From positions 2,678,001 through 2,742,000 of the forward strand of contig NZ_CP090974.1 of NCBI RefSeq assembly GCF_021513195.1: a DNA stretch of 64,000 nt. The letters run 5' to 3'. Under the pieces are notes generated by a model that was not told the DNA's origin, did not search any database, and worked only from the letters and a program-made list of their open reading frames with translations. The stretch comes from Shewanella sp. OMA3-2 (GTDB lineage Bacteria; Pseudomonadota; Gammaproteobacteria; Enterobacterales; Shewanellaceae). This document shows positions 1-8,545 of this stretch, one piece after another; position 1 is the stretch's first letter; each line of letters begins with the position of its first letter. A program made the position numbers and the translations under genes.

Positions 1-583
1 ATGTTTTGATTGTTCCTCTTATAACAGGTTCAAATGGTTTAATTACTTCACCGCGTTCAACATTCAGGTCAATAGGTGAAACATACATATTTGGCGCAGC
101 GACTTGCATTCCTTGCTTAAAATAATAACGTGCCTGTTTGTTTTGTAGACTTGTTACTTGCGGCACCACAACTTCGCCGGCAACAAACTCGACTCTTACA
201 ACTTCCTGTCCATTGTGATCAAGCCAACGAATTTGTGAGATTTTAGACGAGCTTTTACCAAATTTAATAAAATAGTTCTGAACTTTTTGTTTTGATTGAA
301 GTGTTAATCCTTGAGTCTGGCGACTTTGATCGTTTTTTGGAAAAAGAGCTTGGCTACTTGCCAGTAGAGTCAGTAAATCGCCTAAGCCGCTCAGCTCACG
401 ACTAAATAGGTTTGTTGCAATAAATAGCTTCTGACTTTGAATGTTTTTTAGCTCCTCCACTTTATTCTTATAAAGAAGTTGATAGGTCAACCATGCAAGT
501 ATTATTGAAAAAACCAGCACCAGTACAGACTTCAACAATAAACGGCGCTTTGGTATAGTTAGATTGGCGGTAAATAAAGACAT
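1..583 (-). CDS. N-terminal part of a membrane sensor protein (dCache-like sensing domain), cut by window edge
   Basis: An open frame begins at an ATG at 583 and runs off the window at base 1 with no stop, giving 194 residues. One hydrophobic segment lies at about residues 18-38, after a short basic N-terminus. The rest is an extracytoplasmic region with the look of a dCache/LuxQ-like periplasmic fold (WLDHNGQEVVRV, then YVSPIDLN...GEVIKPFEPVIR). Such domains are usually followed by histidine-kinase or GGDEF modules, which would lie outside this window. It starts 14 bases after the stop of the upstream response-regulator gene on the same strand, so the two probably form an operon and a signalling pair. 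The output domain is unknown. Confidence 0.75.
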   Translation of the reverse strand, partial: MSLFTANLTIPKRRLLLKSVLVLVFSIILAWLTYQLLYKNKVEELKNIQSQKLFIATNLFSRELSGLGDLLTLLASSQALFPKNDQSRQTQGLTLQSKQKVQNYFIKFGKSSSKISQIRWLDHNGQEVVRVEFVAGEVVVPQVTSLQNKQARYYFKQGMQVAAPNMYVSPIDLNVERGEVIKPFEPVIRGTIKT

Positions 584-597
584 AAATACAGTGCCTA

Positions 598-2826
598 TTA
601 CTTGCGATATGCTGCTAGCCATTGGATCAAGTCTTGGATAGCTAATGGCTTAGAGAATAAATAACCCTGAGCAATATCACAACCTGCATTCTTAAGCCAC
701 ATCTTTTGATATTCTGTTTCAATCCCCTCTGCCACTATGCTGAAATTGAATTTTTTTCCTAATTTCAAAATCATATTGATAACATGCTCACTGTTTTCAT
801 CTACTTCAAGCTGACTAACAAAGCTTCGATCAATTTTGATCGAATGGGCGGTAATGTGTGAAATATGTGCAAGTGATGAATAACCCGTTCCAAAGTCATC
901 AATACTTATTTTTATGCCCAAAACCACAAAGCGTTGCAGAGATTCTTGAATGCGGTCGTAATCTGCAATTGCCTGAGACTCTGTCACCTCTAGCTCTAGT
1001 AACTCCGAAGGCAAGCCATAGCGAGTGATACAATTTGAGATAAAGTTAAAATAATCTGGGTGTAGTAAGTCAAAAGAAGAAGCATTAAAAGCGATGGGAA
1101 CTCGGTAACCCATATCAACTAAGGTATTTAATGCTTCCATGGTTTTTTCAAATATCAGGCAGTCAAGTTTGATAATTAGTCCAGCGGCTTCCGCTATAGG
1201 TATAAACTCATCTGGTGGCACAAAACTACCGTCATCACGTTGCCATCTGGCTAAAGACTCAAAACCTACAATCTCTCCAGAGAATAAGCAGACTTTAGGC
1301 TGCAGCATGACACTCAACTTACGTTCACGAATGCTAGCACGTAATTCTCCCATTAAGCCGTAACGACGATTAATTAAGTCTGTTTCGTGTTGTGAGTGTT
1401 GGATATAGGCGATATTGTTTAAAGATGCTTGTTTAAGTTCTGATTCAGCCATACTGATTATTTTGATAGCTGAACTTTGATCAAGAGTATCAAGCGGCAT
1501 ATCGAGTAAAGTAAATGAAGATATATGTGCTACGCCGTCAACTTCAATTTCATTACAAGTCAGCTTATGAATTAACTCTGGAGTCAATTCAAAATTAATA
1601 TCTAATAAAATAGAGAATTGTTTATGCCCCGATAAAGTGACTCGTGTGCTAATTGGTAAAATCTCATGTAAAACTTTATGCACATAAATCAATACACTCT
1701 GTGTAAATTCATAACCAAAAGTGAATTTCATTTCATCATAATACTTCACTTCTAGCATGATTAAGCGAGTTTTTTTCCATTCTAAAGAGCTCATATTCTG
1801 AATTTCTTTTTTTAACCAGTTACGATTAGGAATATTCAGATCACTATGGGTATAGGCAAGTTCAGTCACACGGTTAAGTAAAGCTATATTAGTAAAACCA
1901 CTACTGATATTTTCACTAAATACTTTAAGTAAATTGATATGTGCATCTGTTAGAGGTTTAGATGAGCTTACTACAATCAAGTAGCATTTCTCATTTACAT
2001 CTTTAGTTTCAAAGTAAAGCACTGAACGTAGTCTTGTAATAACATGACGTTTTTGATTAAGTGCCTGTTGTAAATCTGCATAAATTTCATTGAGATGCTC
2101 ATCTGAAATTGTCAGCCCTTTCAGTTTTTCAAAACATCCCGTCGCGGTTACGACATGAGCATCCTTAATTAAGTTCAGGTTATTGCCCATACAAATCAAA
2201 CCACCTTCGTTAGCACCAATAATATTGGCGATTTCAGCTAATACGGTTCGGGTAAAGGTGGATAGTTCATAACGGTTGCTTATACTTCTCGCGGCGTCGA
2301 GCACTATTTGCAGACTTTGACTGGCTTCGGCAAGCTCTGATATATAATTCCAGGTTCGAAAGTTACTGGAAACGATTGAGTGCAATTTATCTAGCTTTAA
2401 GTCAGCTTTATTCCAATACTCGTCTATATCTAAGGCATACATAACGTCTTTTTCAGGAGCAAATCCAGGTTGACCCGTTACAAGAACAATTCTAACTAAG
2501 GCGTTTCCAAGATCTTCTCGAATGGTACTGATTAAACGAAGGCCGGCATCGTCTTCCTCCATCACGACATCCAATAAAATCAGACCTATATCTGAATGAG
2601 TGTTTAGAATCGTTGACGCTTCAAAAGCTGAATTAGCCGTAAGTATTTGGAGTCTGGTGCGATTAGGTAAAATCAATGATTCTAAACTAGAAACAAGGGC
2701 TCTTTGGTAATCTAAATCATCTTCGACACTTAATATCTTCCATGTTTTATTAAGTTGTTCGATTTGTTCTTGATTGCAATCCGATTCTGCTAAAAAAATA
2801 TATGATTCAGTTGACCGGCCCATCAT
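598..2826 (-). CDS. Response regulator with receiver, DUF3369-like, degenerate GGDEF and EAL phosphodiesterase domains
   Basis: This is a 742-residue cytoplasmic signalling protein. The receiver domain spans about residues 29-150, with acidic E35/D36, phospho-acceptor D86 (LILLDVVME), T117 and K140. A GAF-like/DUF3369 segment follows (about 160-330), then a GGDEF-like domain in which the signature is replaced by SGHKQF, so it should not make cyclic di-GMP. The C-terminal EAL domain starts with ESL rather than EAL but keeps NAS, EVTES, DDFGTGYSS, KIDRSF and AEGIE, so phosphodiesterase activity is plausible. AGGAGG lies only 2 bases before the first ATG but 5 bases before the second, so translation may start at 2823. 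It is followed 14 bases later by a sensor gene. Confidence 0.9.
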   Translation of the reverse strand: MMGRSTESYIFLAESDCNQEQIEQLNKTWKILSVEDDLDYQRALVSSLESLILPNRTRLQILTANSAFEASTILNTHSDIGLILLDVVMEEDDAGLRLISTIREDLGNALVRIVLVTGQPGFAPEKDVMYALDIDEYWNKADLKLDKLHSIVSSNFRTWNYISELAEASQSLQIVLDAARSISNRYELSTFTRTVLAEIANIIGANEGGLICMGNNLNLIKDAHVVTATGCFEKLKGLTISDEHLNEIYADLQQALNQKRHVITRLRSVLYFETKDVNEKCYLIVVSSSKPLTDAHINLLKVFSENISSGFTNIALLNRVTELAYTHSDLNIPNRNWLKKEIQNMSSLEWKKTRLIMLEVKYYDEMKFTFGYEFTQSVLIYVHKVLHEILPISTRVTLSGHKQFSILLDINFELTPELIHKLTCNEIEVDGVAHISSFTLLDMPLDTLDQSSAIKIISMAESELKQASLNNIAYIQHSQHETDLINRRYGLMGELRASIRERKLSVMLQPKVCLFSGEIVGFESLARWQRDDGSFVPPDEFIPIAEAAGLIIKLDCLIFEKTMEALNTLVDMGYRVPIAFNASSFDLLHPDYFNFISNCITRYGLPSELLELEVTESQAIADYDRIQESLQRFVVLGIKISIDDFGTGYSSLAHISHITAHSIKIDRSFVSQLEVDENSEHVINMILKLGKKFNFSIVAEGIETEYQKMWLKNAGCDIAQGYLFSKPLAIQDLIQWLAAYRK

Positions 2827-3146
2827 AACCTCCTGTTATATAGAGATGTAACCATTTTTAATATTATTTTTAGCCCCAAATCAGTGATTTGTCAATTTTT
2901 ATAGCTTACAAAACGATCACGAACCAAATGCTATTACATATAACCGACTCTAAATAGCAACCTCTTGCCTAAGCTAGCTTTAAAATACCTTGAAACTCTT
3001 ACTTAAACGACCAATAGCATTTACTAAATATATTATGTTTCCATCATGCTTCAATGAAGGGTTAATTCATTTTGAATAAAAACGGGATTGGTATTTAAAA
3101 CCAATCCCGTTTTTCACTTACTGAAACTTCAGCTTAGCTTTTACCT
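2827..3146. other. Intergenic region between amidase and response-regulator genes
   Basis: This 320-base AT-rich gap holds the upstream region of the response-regulator gene and the amidase terminator at 3078-3114. No other open frame or recognisable RNA was seen. Confidence 0.6.
3078..3114 (-). terminator. Rho-independent terminator after the amidase gene
   Basis: A perfect 15-bp inverted repeat (arms 3078-3092 and 3100-3114, 7-nt loop) is flanked by A and T runs, so it could work in both directions. It lies 33 bases past the amidase stop. Confidence 0.9.
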
Positions 3147-4853
3147 TTATTTACCCAGTGTAGGGGTGCGTGGTGGGATCATTCGTTTATTGCCTGTTGC
3201 CTCAAATGCACTGGCAAAACTTAACAAGTTGTTGTCGTCATAGGCACGGCCAGCGAACGTTAACCCGACTGGCATACCAATATCGGCCATTACGCCCATA
3301 GGCACAGTTACCGTTGGTACACCTAAGTGACGAATAGCCAGATTACCGTTAGCAACCCAAACGCCGTTACTCCAAGCTATGTCGGCAGACGCTGGATTGA
3401 CGTGCGCATCAGCGGGGCCAACATCAGCCACGGTTGGGAACAACACGGCATCGAGTTTTAGCTCATCCATCCAGTCTTCTAGATCCAACTTGCGGGTTTT
3501 CTCTAAGCCGCGCAAACCATCGGGAATACTGTCGATTTGGTTATACGACTTAAGCCCTCTTTTGGCCATGTTGACGTATTCATCCATGCCTGCAGCTAAA
3601 TCACCTTCACGATTTGGCAAGGTGCCTAAGTCGTGTGGGAAAATCAAATGACCATTAACATCAGCCAGCTTGTTCAGTTTAGGATCATTATTAGCACGCA
3701 AGAATTCATCTAAAGCCCAACCTGATAACTCCCACAGCTCGTCTTCAAGAAACTCTGGCGTGACAATACCGCGATTGTACACAGTCGGTGCACCTGGGCG
3801 ATCACCCTCACAATTTGACACCAGCGGAAAATCAACTTCAATAACTTCTGCTCCAGCAGATTCCAGTGCTGTGCGCGCCGCTTCCCATAAGTCGATAACT
3901 GTCGCACGGGTATTGATACGCTGACCGGTTGGTCCGCCAATACCTGGGTTTTCGCTCGTACCAGCCAGTTCATCTTTATTGATGTACATACGCGGTACGC
4001 CGAAACGTTTGCCTTTAAGCGAGTCGGCTTGAGCCGCTAAATCCAAATAAGATTGTGGACGCACGCTTGATGCTTTTGGGATTTCAACCCAGGGTTGCAG
4101 GCGCCATAAATCACCACGGGTAATTGGGTCATCGGCAACGATAACATCAAGCACTTCTAACATGTCTGCCATAGTACGAGTGTAAGGCACGACCACATCC
4201 ATGGTCGGTGTTAACGGCCAGTTGCCACGTACAGAAATCACCCCTCGTGACGGAGTATAGGCACACAGACCATTATTTGATGCTGGGCCTCGACCACTTG
4301 ACCATGTCTCTTCGGCCAATCCAAAGGCTGAATAACTTGCCGCGGTACCAGTACCTGCGCCATTAGACGAACCCGAAGCAAAAGGTGCGGTAAGATAGTT
4401 TGCGTTGTATGGACTTTCTGCACGACCATAATGACCACGCTGCATACCACCATTAGCCATAGGCGGCATGTTGGTTTTGCCTATGCAGATAGCACCCGCT
4501 TTACGTAACTGCTCAACAGCAAATGCATCATATTGGGCCACCAAATCTTTAAAGGCTGGGCTGCCCGAAGCCGCCGTTAGCCCTTTAACAAGGTAACTAT
4601 CTTTGGTTGTGTAAGGAATACCATCAAGTGGGCTAAGTGTTTCACCACTAGCTCGGCGCGCATCAGAAGCCTCGGCTTCTTTTAGCGCATCTTGATTACG
4701 CACCACCAATGCATTTAACTTGGTTTGTGTCGCTGGGCCGTCATAAGCATCAACTCGAGCTAGATAAGACTTCACCAGTTCAACCGCTGTAGTACGGCCT
4801 GATTCGAGTGCAGCACGCAACTCGGAAATAGAAATTTCAGTGACTTCGAACAT
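3147..4853 (-). CDS. Amidase-signature family hydrolase
   Basis: This 568-residue protein belongs to the amidase signature family, which hydrolyses amide bonds with a Ser-cisSer-Lys triad. The candidate triad is K84 (GIPYTTKDSY), S162/S163 (GSSNGAG) and S186 (ETWSSGRGPAS). The last motif departs from the usual GGSIRxPA. No signal peptide is seen, so it should be cytoplasmic. A GAGGT ribosome site supports the ATG at 4853. It lies 80 bases downstream of agmatine deiminase on the same strand. The substrate cannot be read from sequence; an amide from the agmatine route, such as N-carbamoylputrescine, is only an inference from context. Confidence 0.9.
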   Translation of the reverse strand: MFEVTEISISELRAALESGRTTAVELVKSYLARVDAYDGPATQTKLNALVVRNQDALKEAEASDARRASGETLSPLDGIPYTTKDSYLVKGLTAASGSPAFKDLVAQYDAFAVEQLRKAGAICIGKTNMPPMANGGMQRGHYGRAESPYNANYLTAPFASGSSNGAGTGTAASYSAFGLAEETWSSGRGPASNNGLCAYTPSRGVISVRGNWPLTPTMDVVVPYTRTMADMLEVLDVIVADDPITRGDLWRLQPWVEIPKASSVRPQSYLDLAAQADSLKGKRFGVPRMYINKDELAGTSENPGIGGPTGQRINTRATVIDLWEAARTALESAGAEVIEVDFPLVSNCEGDRPGAPTVYNRGIVTPEFLEDELWELSGWALDEFLRANNDPKLNKLADVNGHLIFPHDLGTLPNREGDLAAGMDEYVNMAKRGLKSYNQIDSIPDGLRGLEKTRKLDLEDWMDELKLDAVLFPTVADVGPADAHVNPASADIAWSNGVWVANGNLAIRHLGVPTVTVPMGVMADIGMPVGLTFAGRAYDDNNLLSFASAFEATGNKRMIPPRTPTLGK

Positions 4854-4933
4854 GTGTTACGACCTCTTATTGAAAGCCAATTGCGTTGCAACAACAGTGA
4901 CACAAATGGTCACTGTGTTCGTCATGGTTTTAC

Positions 4934-6046
4934 TTACTGTCCTGAAGGGATTTGTTGGGTAATACAGTGGATGTTACCGCCACCTAATAATATTTCACGC
5001 GCAGGCACACCCACAATTTCATACTCAGGAAAAATTTCCTGCAGTTTTTGTGCGGCAATATCATCGGTTGTCGGGTCAAGTAACGGGAAAACAATGCGAT
5101 TGTTGGTGATTAAAAAGTTTACATAAGAACCCGCTAAACGCTCACCCGCCGTGCGTGGTACACCGGTCCCCACCTCTACACCTTGCGCTTCTTCTTCGGT
5201 GCAATACAAAGGGCCTGGTTGTGGCATTAAATGGATTTTTAACTTACGACCTTTTGCGTCTACCGCATTTTGTAACACATCTAAGGCCGCTTTTGAGCGA
5301 GGATACTGCGGATCATTTTGATCATCAGTCCAATGTAAAATCACTTCACCAGGGCGAGCAAAACAGCACATATTATCAATGTGTCCGTCGGTTTCATCCA
5401 TGTACACGCCTTCTTCCAACCAAATAAACTGCTGCACATTTAAATAATCAGACAGTAATGCTTCTATCTGTGCACGAGTCAAATCAGGGTTACGGTTACT
5501 GTTAAGTAAACACTCAGCACTGGTCATGCAAGTGCCTTCACCATCGACATGAATTGAACCACCTTCAAGAATAAGCGGCGCGCGATACCCCTCTAAACCA
5601 TGTTGCGCGTTCATCTGTTGCGCCACTTGCTCGTCTTTATCCCATGGAGAGTACAAACCACCGTTATGACCGCCCCAGGCATTAAAACCCCAGTCGATAC
5701 CACGGCATTCGCCCTTGGCATTTACCACGACTGTTGGGCCTGTATCACGAGCCCAGCAATCATTACTATCAATTTCAACCAAAGTAACGTGGGAAGGCAT
5801 AACCGTTTTGGCCTGTACCAAAAATGCTTTAGGTACCCCCATATAAACAGGTGTAGCTGCACCTATGGCATCAGCCACCTTGGCAAACGTTGCCTGAGCA
5901 TAAGCCCCTGCAGAGCGCCAGTTGTCCGGACGATATGGCCAAAGCATCCACACAGCTTGCTGCGCCGCCCATTCTGCGGGCATATGAAAACCATCTTCAG
6001 ATGGCTTAGTGGTTAACTGTGTGGCATCCATATTCGCGTTTGTCAT
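4934..6046 (-). CDS. aguA: Agmatine deiminase
   Basis: A 370-residue member of the agmatine deiminase (peptidyl-arginine deiminase-like) family. It converts agmatine to N-carbamoylputrescine and ammonia, a step from arginine to putrescine. Diagnostic features are the N-terminal [12 protein letters not shown] stretch, the [11 protein letters not shown] and [10 protein letters not shown] catalytic motifs, and the C-terminal GGGNIHC with nucleophile C361. Length is typical. GGAGAC lies just upstream of the ATG. The usual second gene, nitrilase-type aguB, is not adjacent; an amidase-signature gene follows instead, probably in the same transcript. Confidence 0.95.
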   Translation of the reverse strand: MTNANMDATQLTTKPSEDGFHMPAEWAAQQAVWMLWPYRPDNWRSAGAYAQATFAKVADAIGAATPVYMGVPKAFLVQAKTVMPSHVTLVEIDSNDCWARDTGPTVVVNAKGECRGIDWGFNAWGGHNGGLYSPWDKDEQVAQQMNAQHGLEGYRAPLILEGGSIHVDGEGTCMTSAECLLNSNRNPDLTRAQIEALLSDYLNVQQFIWLEEGVYMDETDGHIDNMCCFARPGEVILHWTDDQNDPQYPRSKAALDVLQNAVDAKGRKLKIHLMPQPGPLYCTEEEAQGVEVGTGVPRTAGERLAGSYVNFLITNNRIVFPLLDPTTDDIAAQKLQEIFPEYEIVGVPAREILLGGGNIHCITQQIPSGQ

Positions 6047-6501
6047 TAATTTTGTCTCCAGAAATGCTGAAAAAACATAAAAGTGTGCGCCCTAACATAG
6101 GACGACAGAAAAAATACAGTTCATACCATTCAAATAAAAATCGATTTATCGCATTTATCACGTGGATAGTTAGGCCGACTTGACCAAGTCTTCACTAGAT
6201 GAGTATTAGCTTGGTTGCAATATATTGGCATATCATATCATTTAAGACGGTTTACGCTAAAGACTTGTATGTCTACCAGTTACCTAAATATAACCGTTTT
6301 TGAGTGTATCTACTGCAGCAAGATTAAGACTAATGGTCAAGAATATAACCAGAGGTAATCTTAATATTAAGGTTATTTGCCCTTCAATGTAGCTAATGAC
6401 GTCATCAAATAAATGCATTTTTGGTGACAAATGTCACTGGTTAAAGCAATTGAATACAATCAATATATGAATATAAATAACAAGATCAATTAGGAAATAT
6501 T
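6047..6501. other. Divergent intergenic region, aguA / PspB-like gene
   Basis: This 455-base gap separates two divergent genes and must hold promoters for both. The only structure seen is a pair of short palindromes at 6396-6405 and 6424-6437 (listed separately). No coding frame with a ribosome site was found. Confidence 0.5.
6396..6437. promoter_or_regulatory. Paired TGAC/GTCA palindromes, possible operator
   Basis: ATGACGTCAT (6396-6405) and GTGACA-AA-TGTCAC (6424-6437) share TGAC/GTCA half-sites. Their centres are 30 bp apart, about three helical turns, and lie 65-105 bases before the PspB-like gene. The cognate regulator is unknown. Confidence 0.3.
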
Positions 6502-6732
6502 ATGAATACAGGTAGTTTAGCGTTACTTATCCCTATTTTAGCCATTTTAGGCAGCTTTATTGTCAGTATAATGAAACTCAGAGAGCGCCAAATACGCGCA
6601 GCCAGTGAACATGACAGCCATAATAACTCATTACTGAAGGAAGTAAGCGCACTGCGGGATCGTGTTGAAGTTTTAGAGCGGCTTGTCACAGACGATTCAT
6701 ATGGCTTAACACAAAAAATCAACAACGCTTAA
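6502..6732 (+). CDS. PspB-like small membrane protein (orphan)
   Basis: A 76-residue protein with one N-terminal transmembrane segment (about residues 5-24) followed by a charged coiled-coil-like stretch ending LRDRVEVLERLVTDD. That layout resembles PspB, the inner-membrane phage-shock protein that relays envelope stress with PspC. AGGAAA lies 7 bases before the ATG. There is no pspA, pspC or pspF beside it, so the annotation rests on shape and the C-terminal motif alone. It could equally be another small DUF-type membrane protein. Confidence 0.6.
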   Translation: MNTGSLALLIPILAILGSFIVSIMKLRERQIRAASEHDSHNNSLLKEVSALRDRVEVLERLVTDDSYGLTQKINNA

Positions 6733-6806
6733 CTTATATTGGCGCAACAACTGCCTGTGTTTGTTATTGCGCCCTGTTGAATATTTAACCGTTATCGTTT
6801 TTAAGC

Positions 6807-8198
6807 TTAACCTTTTGGTAAGCCCCATGGATTTAACGGTAACGGCTTATTCGCATTACTTGACGATTCAGTACTTGAAACCGATGAAGACTGAGATGTC
6901 ACACTATTATTATTGCGACTAGGTTCGCTACTGAAGTTAGGTGCTGAACGCCCTCTTGCCGACTCTTTACCTTTATTTAAAGCTAAGCTTACTTGAGGTG
7001 CTTTATCTTTATTGGCTTGATGACGCGCTTGAGGAACAAAGTTCAATACTGAAATAGGGATAGGTCTTTTCGGTTCAAAACCTGCTATGACTCTACGTTC
7101 AATTAGCTCACCCAAACGGCTTTCAATCATACACAGGTTCTTAAAGTCATCGTTCGATACTAACGAAATCGCTAAGCCACTTGCACCTGCTCGGCCTGTT
7201 CGGCCAATACGGTGAATATAATCGTCAGCAGGAAAAGGTAGGTCGTAGTTAACAACAACGGGCAAATCATCAATATCAATACCACGCGCTGCGACACCCG
7301 TAGCGACAAGATATTGAATATTGCCCTGTTTAAAATCAGCAAGCAGTTGTTCGCGCACAACCTGACTGCGTCCACCGTGAATACATTCAGCAATAATGTC
7401 ACGTTTAGCAAGTTGACTCACAAGCTTTGCAGCACCTTGCTTAGTCTCAATAAAGATTAAGGCTTGTGGCCATTGCTGTTCTTGTATCAAATGGCTTAAC
7501 AGTGCTGACTTTTTATCTTTATCAACTGTAGTCAACCATTGCTCAATTTTTGGCTTAGTGGCGACTTGCTTATTCAGAGTTATTTCAACTGCATTACGTA
7601 CCGCAGTTTTGGCTAGCACTCTAACTTGATTTGACAGTGTGGCTGAAAATAATAAGTTTTGTCTGTCTTCAGGCAGCTTTGCCAAAATCTTATTAATGTC
7701 TTCAATAAAGCCCATATCAAGCATACGATCAGCTTCATCAAGCACTAACACTTCTAGCTCATCAAAATGTAATGCGCGTTGAGTATACAAGTCTAATAAA
7801 CGACCTGGCGTTGCCACCACAATATCGACACCATCAAGCAATGCCGCTTTTTGCTCTTTACTGTCAATGCCACCATACATAGCCATAGCACGCAGCGACA
7901 AACCTTGCGCGTAACCTTCAATATTTTGATGCACTTGGGATACTAGTTCACGGGTGGGCGCTAATATCAGCGCACGCATTCTTTTTTTACGACCCGTTTC
8001 GCCTTTGGCTAATTTATCTAAAATGGGCAATACAAAACTGGCCGTTTTACCCGTACCGGTTTGTGCCGCCGCTATAACATTTTTACCATTAAGGATTTCA
8101 GGGATCGCTTTTTGTTGAATAGCGGTCGGTGTCTCATAACCTAACTTTGCTAGGTTAGCGACGATGCTGGGGTGTAACCCAAGAGATAAAAATGTCAT
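6807..8198 (-). CDS. rhlE: DEAD-box ATP-dependent RNA helicase, RhlE-like
   Basis: An RNA helicase with both RecA-like domains: Q motif (PTAIQQKAIP), Walker A AAQTGTGKT, PTREL, TPGR, DEAD, SAT, and the C-terminal ARGIDI and HRIGRTGRAG motifs. A Ser/Asn-rich low-complexity tail of about 60 residues follows, as in RhlE proteins, and probably aids RNA binding. The frame can extend to a TTG at 8228, but the family normally starts at MTFxSLGL, so the ATG at 8198 (463 residues) was chosen. Neither start has a clear ribosome site. Likely role: RNA remodelling in ribosome assembly or cold adaptation. Confidence 0.9.
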   Translation of the reverse strand: MTFLSLGLHPSIVANLAKLGYETPTAIQQKAIPEILNGKNVIAAAQTGTGKTASFVLPILDKLAKGETGRKKRMRALILAPTRELVSQVHQNIEGYAQGLSLRAMAMYGGIDSKEQKAALLDGVDIVVATPGRLLDLYTQRALHFDELEVLVLDEADRMLDMGFIEDINKILAKLPEDRQNLLFSATLSNQVRVLAKTAVRNAVEITLNKQVATKPKIEQWLTTVDKDKKSALLSHLIQEQQWPQALIFIETKQGAAKLVSQLAKRDIIAECIHGGRSQVVREQLLADFKQGNIQYLVATGVAARGIDIDDLPVVVNYDLPFPADDYIHRIGRTGRAGASGLAISLVSNDDFKNLCMIESRLGELIERRVIAGFEPKRPIPISVLNFVPQARHQANKDKAPQVSLALNKGKESARGRSAPNFSSEPSRNNNSVTSQSSSVSSTESSSNANKPLPLNPWGLPKG

Positions 8199-8248
8199 AG
8201 AAAAGTGCTCGAACAAGGTGATTGGCAAGAATTGAAGTCATTATAAAC

Positions 8249-8289
8249 AAAAAAGACGCCCAAGAACGCCTTTCTTTTAGAATATGGCG
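8249..8289 (-). repeat. Relic copy of the tRNA-Ser 3' end and terminator (candidate att-like repeat)
   Basis: The 41 bases here align without gaps to 19598-19638, the last bases of the tRNA-Ser gene plus its terminator. About 34 of 41 positions agree, including an exact AGAATATGGCG. The hairpin arms are degraded in this copy, and the sequence beyond GGCG is not tRNA. Both copies have the same orientation and bracket the metal-resistance genes. Confidence 0.6.
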
Positions 8290-8491
8290 AAAGAGGCTAT
8301 CGACGGATGCATTTCAACACTTAGAATGGCTAGGAAAACTGGTAAAAAATTGAAAATGATGATCTATAGGGCCGGTTGATCTTTCAAGGTTGTTTTGGCA
8401 GCGAATTGTTCGACCAGCAAAGATCAGTAGACCCTAGTGGTACAAAGATATTTTCCGTATATGTATTATTGAGTAATCACAATCATTTACC

Positions 8492-8535
8492 TTGATTATC
8501 AAATAATATATATTGAACCATTATTTGATAATCAA
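8492..8535. promoter_or_regulatory. Large dyad upstream of dmeF, candidate MarR operator
   Basis: A perfect 16-bp inverted repeat (8492-8507 and 8520-8535) is separated by 12 bases. Each arm contains its own 11-bp palindrome, TTGATTATCAA or TTGATAATCAA. The palindrome centres are 33 bp apart, about three helical turns. It ends 10 bases before the dmeF ATG. A MarR-type regulator is encoded in the same operon, so autoregulation is likely. Confidence 0.6.
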
Positions 8536-8545
8536 ACTATTAACC

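Larger units (their letters stand above)
8229..8545. other. Intergenic region, rhlE / dmeF, candidate island edge
   Basis: This 317-base gap between divergent genes has three parts. Next to rhlE is a 41-nt copy of the tRNA-Ser 3' flank (8249-8289). Unrecognised sequence follows (8290-8490), including a short AGTGGTACA motif shared with the repeat cluster near 19.46 kb. A strong dyad (8492-8535) lies before dmeF. Confidence 0.6.

Noticed and set aside
6741..6773. GGCGCAA...TTGCGCC hairpin after the PspB-like gene as a terminator
   Set aside because: Only 7-bp arms, a 19-base loop and no T run; too weak to list.
8378..8425. GATCTTT...AAAGATC inverted repeat resembling a small attC site
   Set aside because: Only 7-bp arms, no integron core-site pattern and no integrase nearby; chance is a fair explanation.
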